DNA of 64,000 nucleotides. Origin: Hemileia vastatrix. Its lineage: Eukaryota; Basidiomycota; Pucciniomycetes; Pucciniales; Zaghouaniaceae. Each line of letters begins with the position of its first letter. Position 1 is the first letter of the stretch. The notes under the pieces are model-generated. The model saw only the letters and a list, made by a program, of their open reading frames with translations, was not told the DNA's origin and did not search any database. This document shows, piece by piece, positions 57,400 to 64,000 of the stretch. The DNA lies in NCBI GenBank assembly GCA_030280995.1, contig JASXTE010000017.1, positions 26,623,998 to 26,687,997 of the forward strand, given 5' to 3'. Both the position numbers and the translations under genes were made by a program.

Positions 57400-58695
57400 C
57401 TCATAAAGATTTCCAACTTATTTTTGGCCAAAAATCAGGTGGAAAGTTTGTCCATATCAAATTACTTCTAATGCCATGATTGACTAAAAATTGATTCTCA
57501 TTGCCATATAGAGAGTTGATCCCATATGACTGAAACTGGCAAAAGTTTCACCACAATTTTTGATAAACTTAAGTTTGAAAAGTTTATGATGGAAAGTTAT
57601 TGCAAGTCTTCTTCATTTCATCAAGTAATCCTCATAAAAATTTCCACCTGTATTTTGGCCAAACTTCAGGTGGAAACTTTGGCCATATTAAATTAATTCT
57701 AGTTCCATGTTGATAAAAAACTGATACTTATTGCCATATATAGATATTAAACCCATCAGACTGTGCCTTTCCAAAAGTGTCTACCTGAATTATGGCTAAA
57801 CCTCAGTTGGACACTTTTATGATGCAGAGTAGCTAGGGAAAAAGTATTCTTTAGTTAATTTGGTATTCATAATAAATTTTTCCTCCTGAAGCTTAGCCTA
57901 ACTTCAGCTGGACAATTTCGGAAAGCACCAGTTAGTCACTATCCATCAAAAAAGTGTTCACCAAAATTTTGGCTAAACTTGTGGTGGACCCCTTTGATCA
58001 GCCACAGTCAGATGAGATCAACTCTTTAGATGGAAATCAGGATGATTGTTTGGTCAATCATTGAAATAGAAGTAGTTTGATGTGGCCAAATTACACCCCT
58101 GAAGGTCAGACAAACCTCACAAGGACACTTTTTAGCAGGGAGTAACTGAGAAAAATCCATTTATCAGAAGGAAAATCTTTTATTGGATAGATGCCAAGGT
58201 TTCATACTTGTGTATTATGGTCAGTATTAATTTTGAAAGTGTCTGTCCAAGCAATTTCATTGCCCATCATGACAAATTTTGTTTTATATGTTTCAAACTG
58301 CGTGATACAGTATTAAGGTGTCACATAGTATAATTAAGTTCTATTAAGTGCCCTCCTATGATGCCTAAATTTATAATTTAATATCTTGCATAATTATTTT
58401 TTTTATATAAATTCATCAATATTTTATTTTATTATCAAATTTAATAGAGCAAGTATCCTGAATTATTATATATGCATAAGCTTAGGTTAGATCAATTTGT
58501 GCTCAATTTGTGCTCAACAGAGGACCAAAATCAAGTTCTGGAGGATCAACTTGTGCATAATTTGGAATCAGTTGATATTCTGTCTATAATCAATCTGAGA
58601 ATAAATTTAAATCTAACTCTAATTTACTTATGTTTATAAAGTATTCATAAACCTGGCATAATTAAGGGACACTCTAAATTTAAAGAGAGGGGATT
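57400..58695. other. Right part of element A, degenerate repeat units
   Basis: Shorter diverged relatives of the array unit at about 230-bp spacing (inverted motifs near 57540, 57770 and 57960), then AT-rich DNA. No gene is supported. Confidence 0.6.
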
Positions 58696-58737
58696 GCTAG
58701 CAATTCACCCCTAGATTTCCCGTGGTGTATTGCTTGT
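58696..58737 (-). repeat. Element A right TIR
   Basis: Complement reads CACCACGGGAAATCTAGGGG, then ATTGCTAGCAAT, then CCCCTCT. The inner palindrome differs from the left TIR in both arms. Confidence 0.88.
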
Positions 58738-58740
58738 TGT

Positions 58741-59067
58741 TTACCTTTTTTTTGTTATCATACTTTTCATAGGTTGGCTCATAAAGACTCGGCAACTTCA
58801 TTGATTTTGTAACTGACAAAATCATTTATTTAATTTAAAAGGTTAGAATTAGATTTATATTTACTTCTTTTTGTCTATCACCATCAATTCTGTTATTTAC
58901 TTATTAACATTCAATTTTGATTGATTATCTTTTATTTTTGCCATCCCATTCCATCCATCACTCGTGTAACCAATTGTTACATTCGTGATTAGGTTGGCTC
59001 ATAAAGACTCGCCAACTTCATTGATTTTGTAACTGACAAAATAATTTATTTAATTTAAAAGTTAATA
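58741..59067 (+). repeat. Cop 3' LTR, right part
   Basis: Continues the LTR after element A (TTGCTTGTTGTTTACC onward), carries the second copy of the internal duplication, and ends TTAATA before GATGC. Confidence 0.92.
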
Positions 59068-59409
59068 GATGCAACAGTTGGAATGTAGAGAGGAATTTCA
59101 AGAGAAGGCATACTCTAGAATGATGAAGATTTGGAATCAATCAGTCAGATACTGGGACAAGAAGTTGGCTCATAGACTCAGGAATACCTTGAAACCTGGT
59201 TGTTAGTTTTTGATTATAATAGAAGTTTGGAGATTCAGTGGGGAAAAATGTTTGCTGAAAGATGAAATGGACCTTACAGAGTCAGATCTCAGGTGTCTGG
59301 AGGTTCTTATGTTTTGGAAGAGTTGGATGGTGCAGTTTTAAAGAAGAGAGTGGCTGCAGATCAGGTGAAGAGGTTTTATCCCAGAGGCACTAGAAATGAA
59401 GAAGATTGA
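59068..59409 (+). pseudogene. R1 pol, right part (integrase C-terminus)
   Basis: Resumes exactly where Cop interrupted: QLECREEFQEKAYSRMMKI, then GPYRVRSQVSGGSYVLEEL and VKRFYPRGTRNEED, ending at TGA 59407-59409. A small deletion shifts the frame near LKPG, and a TGA replaces Trp in the ER-WNGPY motif. Confidence 0.88.
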
Positions 59410-60660
59410 CTCTGCAATGAGGATAAACTATGGAACATTCTTTAAATTTTGTAATTTTTGGTGTTGCAGAGCAACTTTTGTGTTGGAAACTTTTTGTTAG
59501 AAGGTACCCATGGGTGGGGCTTCTAGATTTGATCTTGGAAAGTGTAAGGGTGACTGATGGGCTGGCTGCTCTGTAGAACAGTTAACCCAGATTGTCTGTT
59601 TGAAACCCTTTCTCTTAATTTGGTTGAGCCCTAGTATTGGTTTCTTTTCACAGGTTTTAGTCCTCTATGACTTTAAACTGGAATTTCCTTTGCTTTTCAA
59701 GTGCTGGACTCTTCACTCTTATTGGTTTTGGTTTATTGTGTTGGATGTTGTGTTTTTGGTAGAAGGTACCCAGGGGGGGCTTCTAGATTTTATTTTGGCA
59801 AGTGTGGGGGTAACTGATGAGCTGGCTTATTTGCAGAAAAGTTACCACAAAATGTCTGTTTCAAGTATTTTGTTTTTCCTAGATGAATCCTAGTTCTGGT
59901 TTTTGTTATTTAGGTTTCAAGTCCACTATGACTTTAAACTGGTTTGGGACTGGCTTCATTATCTTTGGTTTTTTTGGGTTGGTAGTGGATCACTGGTGGT
60001 CTCCCATCATTTTTACTTATTGGAGGGAGCCCACCCAGTGATCATTTCTATGGACTGGACTTTCTCTTACTTGACATTCTCTTAATCTGGACCATCCAAG
60101 GAGCTGGACTTTCTTTGATTTTTTTATTATGATTTTGCTAGATATTAGTTTCAGATTATTTTCTTTTTTCTCTTTTTTTCTTTTAATTTTTTATGGGGGT
60201 TGTTAAAATTATAAAATCAAAATATAGGGTGTTTCCACATTAGGGTCACCTGGATGTGGGCAAGCATTGGTGGGGAAAGGCTCATCAATTGGCTGGGCAA
60301 TGCTATTTTATCATTTTATTTTATTTTATTTTTATTTTCATTAATGTCATTTTTTATTTTTTATTCTCATTATTATCCTTAATTTATGTTTCTTATTTCA
60401 AATCATTTCAATTATTTAAGGTGTATCCACATCAAGGTGCACTTGGATGTGGGCAAGGTATCAGGGGATCAGCTCATCAATTGGCTGGGGGATACCATTT
60501 GTATTATTTTTTATCTTTTATTTTATTTCATTTATTTTTATTTTATTTATCAATTTTAAATTTTAGTATGTTAGTAGACTGTAAAAAAAAAAAAATTCTG
60601 AAATTATTTTTATTTTATTGTTTTATATTATTATTATGTTTCTAATCTTTTTTCAGGAGC
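59409..60660 (+). other. R1 structured 3' region, first part
   Basis: In order: decayed hairpin (59409), element 1 (59500-59588), hairpin AGTC-CTCTAT-GACT (59659), element 1 again (59761-59846), hairpin AGTC-CACTAT-GACT (59920), element 2 (59989-60042), and element 3 twice (60235-60304, 60427-60496). The same order as R2, with duplications. T-rich spacers lie between. Confidence 0.65.
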
Positions 60661-62208
60661 TCAATGTCTGGATGATGAAGTTTCTGGAGGCTGGTCCAGG
60701 TTATGATGTTGTTTTTGTTTTTTGTTGGGGTTGTGGGAAGCACTGTGTTCTTTGAAGTGCATCCTTCTGAAGAGATTATATGGATTATAATGGGCAGGAA
60801 TAGGTTTGGATGGAAGTTTAGAAGAGGAAGAAGAAGAGGCAGGAATGGATTGTTGGAAGGTGTGCTTAATGATCCTAGACATCTTCCAGTGGCCTTCCAA
60901 TAGTTGTTTCCTCAAGGTTTTCTCAAAGTCATTTAAAGGTCCATGGAGAGCAAAGGCTTTCAGCATGTTTGAACACATGGTGCTGAGGTGTTGTTTCATG
61001 TCTCCATAATCCAGGGTCAAAGAATTTTCTAGAGGTTCGCCAACTCCAATAGTAGATTCAGTAGGAGGAGTGCCAACTATACAAGAAGTATGGGATCAGT
61101 AATTATTTTTGTTGAAGAAATTGGATGAATTAATGTGGTACTTACAGATTGGAAGCTCATCAAATTTGTAAGCAGCTGGAATTTGGACTTCTGAAGATTT
61201 TGGAATGGTGATAGGAGGTGGATCAATCAGGGAAAAATATGGATTCTCTTGTTCTTCTTCTAAAAGGTTTTGAGAAGGTGAACTAGGAGTCTGATGTTCC
61301 CGGGGCCTAGTTGGAGCAGCAGGTCCACTGTTGCTGTTGTTAATATTTCTGCTTGATTCAGTTGGATGAGGTGCTGGTGATGGAGCACCAGGGTTGTTAT
61401 AAGATGGGGCAGGAGCGGGCAATTTGGAAGCGGATTGATCTCTTCTGGATGGAGCTTTTGAAGGAATGGAACTGTCAGAAGAATAGTTGGCTGACAGAGG
61501 AGAGGTGTAGTTTCATTGCCTTAACTGGGGACAAAGTTGTTGCTTTGGTGCAGTGTTGGGTGCTCTGGTGTCTTCCTGGGGTCCTCTGGCAGGTCTCCTA
61601 GAAGTTTGGGAAATTTTGGAGTTTTTGGACCTTGGAAGGGTTGGCTGCATTCCTCTGGGAGCAGTGGGAGGTGGCTGCGGGGAGTTGTTTTCATTTATTG
61701 GAGGAATGTGGCTGTTTTCTGGTTGTTTTTGGAGGTTTTGAGCCTGATTTTCACTGTCTAGTGAGGCAGGTGGGCCACCTGGACGCGGTCTAGAAGCCTA
61801 GGAGCTGTTTTTGAAGCTTTTGGAGCTAATTTAGCAGAGATAAAAGCTGTTTCTTGGGAAGTTATAGCAGCCCTTTTTAGGAGAGTTCTGGAATCTTCTG
61901 GATGGTGCTGAGGATAAAGATGAAGAGGCTGGATCGAGCTCTGGGGATCTGGTAGCAGATCTGGTAGCGGATCTGGAGAGGTATTTATGAGAAGGTGAAG
62001 GATGAGGAATAGGGTAGTTAGCATCTCTGTCACATTTCTTCTTTTTGGAGTAGCAAGAATGACAGGCCCTATTGTAGAATTTGGCTTCAGGAGTTGGAAG
62101 AGTGAATGTGCAAGTTCTGCAAATGTGGATGCACTGTTTTCAGGCATAGTCCTTGGGAGCAGTAAAGCAAGGAAGATTGGAGGGGTAAAAATCAGGGGAT
62201 CCAGCCAT
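60661..62208 (-). pseudogene. R1 inner antisense zinc-cluster gene
   Basis: Starts at ATG 62208 (MAGSPDFYP). A TGA interrupts just before KQC; then CIHICRTC, 15 residues, ACHSCYSKKKKCDRD. A long Ser/Pro-rich linker with frameshifts near 61830 and later follows. The last part is clean: ...FDELPI, intron 61145-61077 (GTAAGT to TATAG, 69 nt, phase 1), then FGTPPTEST and a helical domain with MLKAFALHGPLNDFEKTLRK, ending at 60661. Intron position and phase match the other two antisense genes. The exon 2 tail is longer than theirs (KPIPAHYNPYN, basic end). Confidence 0.6.
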
Positions 62209-62360
62209 GATCTGTTGTGAGAAAAGATGATGGAAAGAGATAAGAAGGAGGTTTTTGTCAGTTATGGGTAGATGATGAAGCAAAGGTGGAAGTTAAGCAG
62301 GTTGGCTGTAGGTGTATTCTGTATGAAATTGGCTGGGTCTATTTTATGCAAAATTCTGAT

Positions 62361-62735
62361 AGTCCATCAAGACTTTAAACTGAACACTGTGTAGTCTCCC
62401 AAGACTTTAAACTGAGGATTGTTTGATGGTGTAGTCCCCCAAGACTATAAACTGAGGAATGGGTTTTGTTGTTGGAAGGGGTTTGAAAGATTGGCGGAGG
62501 GTATCCACAGGGGGAGCCTCTGAATTTAGCAAAGGTAAGTTTGGGGGTGATTGATGGGCTGGCAGCTCTATTCACAATTACCCCAGAATGTTAGTTTTTT
62601 CTCTGTGTCTCAATGTGGCTGATCTCTGGTTCTGGGTTTATGATTTAGGTTTTCAGTCCCCCAAGACTTTAAACTGAGGGTTTTTGAGTCCCCCAAGACT
62701 ATAAAATGAGGATGGTCCCCCAAGACTTAAAACTG
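62361..62735 (+). repeat. R1 hairpin cluster and third element 1
   Basis: Hairpins at 62361 (loop CATCAA), 62393 (TCCCAA), 62433, 62655, 62687 (CCCCAA) and 62714 (GGTC/GACT, G-U). Tail TAAACTGA. Element 1 lies between them, with GAGG/CCTC and GGGGTGATTG (62544-62553)/CAATTACCCC (62575-62584). Lies between the two antisense genes. Confidence 0.75.
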
Positions 62736-62796
62736 AGGGTTGTTTTGTGGTAACATCCTATAGAGGGTGTGGTCAATTTTTCTTTCAGAATCAAAC

Positions 62797-63436
62797 TCAA
62801 GTACTAGTGGAATTACAGAGGGAATAAAGAGATGAAATGAAGTGTTCAGAATTAGCCTTGAACTGGTGAATGAGGTGTCTTCTGTTCTCAATGTCCTGTG
62901 GATCTCTAGCAGGAGTGGATTGGAAATAGTGAAGCAGAAGTTGTTTATGTTGAGATGTGTGTTGTTGGAACTTGGCCTTGATAGTGGGCAAGTGGTTTGG
63001 TGTTGGTGGCCCAACGGATCCTACATTGTTATCATCACTATCAGAAGATGGAGGAACTGAGAAGTCATCAGTTTAAAGTTGAAGGAAGAAATTAAATTTC
63101 TTTACCATCAGATGGACCAGGGATGGTGGAACTAGTTGTTTTATGGGTTGTGGCACTCTTCTGGGAAGGGTGAAGCTTTTTGATTAATCTGGGTATCAGG
63201 ATGGATGGCCTAGACCTTTTTGTGCTGGCAGAAGATGGACCAGGTTGAGGTGGAGGTGAATCTGTTGTGGAAGATAGTGGACCAGGTCTGTGGAAGGTCT
63301 TCTTTCTAGATTGGCAGACATCGCAGGATGTTCTGTATGGATGGACAGGTGGTGTCATGGTGCAGATTAAATTATTGTCGATGCAGTATTGGCAAGGACC
63401 CATTTCAGAGGTAGAATTGGGAAGAAGGTTGAACAT
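62797..63436 (-). pseudogene. R1 outer antisense zinc-cluster gene (2 exons)
   Basis: Exon 1 is 63436-63106, intron 63105-63057 (GTAAAG to CTCAG, 49 nt, phase 1, with a CTGAT branch-like motif), exon 2 is 63056-62797; 196 aa and fully open. Start chosen at MFNLLPNST, to match the R2 gene; upstream codons would run into the LTR. CQYCIDNNLIC, 12 residues, then CDVCQSRKKTF: the sixth Cys is Phe, so the cluster is probably damaged, hence the pseudogene call. A basic patch STKRSRPS and a helical end with LLHYFQSTPARDPQDIENRR align with R2. It starts 49 bp from the 3' LTR. Confidence 0.7.
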
Positions 63437-63472
63437 GGTGGTTGGATGAAGAAAGAATGTAGACATTCTCAA

Positions 63473-63484
63473 TTGGAGGGAGGA
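63473..63484 (+). promoter_or_regulatory. R1 polypurine tract
   Basis: TTGGAGGGAGGA before TGTGGTCTT; identical to the R2 tract. Confidence 0.8.
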
Positions 63485-64000
63485 TGTGGTCTTCCAACAT
63501 TGGCAGGGGCCTTTGTTGTGTGATTTGGGGCTGTTTGTGCATGTCTTAATTGACATATGTTAAGGATTTGGGTATTTTTCTGGTTATATTCCGTGAATAT
63601 TGGGTCTACAGGTATGTGGGTACTTTCATTGGATAGCTCTGGTTTTTCTCTATATTTTATGTCTTGAAGACATTTTTCTATTCTTAGTTTTAAGGGGTCA
63701 TTTCCTCATTTTTCATATATAAAGATTGCTGTTTAATTTTGTTTTTTGTGTTTTACGGGATAACCTTAAGTCTTAGGGTTAAGTGCTTAGTACCATTGGA
63801 TAGAGATAATATTTCTCTATATTTCATGTCTCAACGTTGTTATAGTGAAATTCCGTGTTTTAAAGGTTTTAGTAGTTGTAGCTAATTTTTCTAAGTGGAT
63901 TAGTTGTTTTTATTGGTTTTCTGGCTTCAGGGAGGCCAGGCCGCTTCAGGCGGCACCTCCGACATCGGGAGGCCCGCCCGCCTCTGTTTTGGAAGGTTGG
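63485..64000 (+). repeat. R1 3' LTR, cut by window end
   Basis: First 516 bp of the LTR. The GC-rich patch near 63950 holds GGCGGCACCTCCG (CGG-N5-CCG) and a further CATCGGGAGG. Confidence 0.92.

Larger units (their letters stand above)
37200..57400. repeat. Tandem array of ~607-bp units with central palindrome
   Basis: Twelve units, excluding the R2 insertion. Palindromes are at 37688-37733, 38295-38340, 38905-38950, 39510-39555, 40115-40160, 40725-40770, 41331-41376, 41939-41984, 55483-55528, 56089-56134, 56693-56738 and 57305-57350 (last one poor). Spacing is 604-613 bp throughout (R2 and one target copy subtracted). Each unit also has an AT-rich block (ATTATTAATATTATAAGTAT type) and a CTGACTGCA block just before the palindrome. 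No gene: short frames here are translations of the repeat. Confidence 0.9.
35935..58737. mobile_element. Element A: large CACCA-TIR transposon with palindrome array, interrupted by R2
   Basis: Inserted in the Cop 3' LTR with a 3-bp duplication TAT (35932-35934 and 58738-58740). 22.8 kb in total, 9.9 kb without R2. Ends are CACCACGGGAAATCT on both sides, with TIRs of about 42 bp. No transposase or other gene of its own. Inside the left end are GAAACTGTCAGGAA-like subterminal repeats, then an ATATGCAT-rich region, then twelve ~607-bp units with a central palindrome, then shorter degenerate units. TIR start, 3-bp duplication and inner TGCTAGCA palindrome link it to B and C, so CACTA-like is the best guess. 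Confidence 0.75.
30773..59067 (+). mobile_element. Cop: Ty1/Copia element, degenerate, interrupted by A
   Basis: Inserted in R1 pol with a perfect target duplication GATGC (30768-30772 and 59068-59072). 5' LTR 30773-31449, one long gag-pol frame 31483-35572, 3' LTR split into 35595-35934 and 58741-59067. Domain order protease, integrase, RT, RNase H is diagnostic of Copia. Own length is about 5.5 kb. Confidence 0.93.
26169..64000 (+). mobile_element. R1: Ty3/Gypsy element, degenerate, interrupted by Cop
   Basis: A plus-strand element with 5' LTR 26169-27259 and 3' LTR from 63485 past the window end. Own sequence is 26169-30772 and 59073-64000. Gag and pol are homologous to R2 but carry stops and an internal deletion removing the gag end, protease and start of RT. 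Its 3' part is longer than that of R2, with three copies of a structured module and two antisense zinc-cluster genes. It is inserted in element C. Confidence 0.9.

Noticed and set aside
35935..58737. Helitron
   Set aside because: Clear inverted termini and a 3-bp target duplication; no Rep/helicase and no CTRR end.

Overview
The window looks like a transposon-dense, AT-rich, gene-poor stretch of a basidiomycete genome. A rust fungus is my best guess, resting on element types, short GT-AG introns and AT-rich decay rather than on any host marker gene. I found no host housekeeping gene, tRNA or rRNA. Almost everything is nested mobile DNA. I name the families R1, R2 and R3 (Ty3/Gypsy), Cop (Ty1/Copia) and A, B, C (elements with CACCA-starting terminal inverted repeats and 3-bp target duplications, CACTA-like).

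Layout. 1-1496: minus-strand R1 remnant (gag start, primer-binding site, LTR). 1497-2434: broken, spliced end of a Tnp2/CACTA-type transposase. 2665-6395: an R1 LTR fragment and two solo R1-type LTRs. 6481-7486: zinc-cluster pseudogene. 7569-12176: complete non-coding element B. From 12825: element C, a second copy of B, split first by chromovirus R3 (13697-23209, itself hit by an inverted solo LTR) and then by R1 (26169 to beyond the window). R1 is split by Cop (30773-59067). Cop's 3' LTR is split by A (35935-58737). A is split by R2 (42543-55469). Target duplications support most of these joints: ATAAT for R3, AAACT for the solo LTR, GATGC for Cop, TAT for A, ACGG for R2 and TTT for B. Insertion order along the deepest chain is C, R1, Cop, A, R2.

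R2 is the only element that looks intact: matching ~1.1-kb LTRs, a primer-binding site of the tRNA-Lys type, an 870-aa gag-protease frame, a candidate -1 frameshift heptamer, and a 1423-aa pol with RT, RNase H, integrase and GPY module. R1 is an older, deleted relative.

The most interesting signal is what R1 and R2 carry besides gag-pol. (1) A short hairpin, NNTC-(6-nt loop)-GANN followed by TAAACTGG, occurs about 30 times in R2 and about 10 times in R1. Its outer pairs covary (CC/GG, AG/CT, GG/CC) and include sense-strand G-U wobbles; copies sit in the 3' non-coding region and also in frame inside pol. (2) Three larger structured elements lie between pol and the 3' LTR in the same order in both families, with compensatory changes. 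(3) An antisense, intron-containing gene starts next to the 3' LTR and encodes a six-cysteine zinc-cluster protein with a helical C-terminal domain. Three copies share intron position and phase. (4) Both LTR families carry CGG-N(3-5)-CCG repeats of the kind bound by Zn2Cys6 regulators. Together these suggest a retrotransposon with its own antisense regulator and an array of RNA or DNA binding hairpins. R3 independently carries a different bulged covarying hairpin array in its leader. Element A is built around a ~607-bp tandem array, each unit centred on a palindrome of up to 46 bp.
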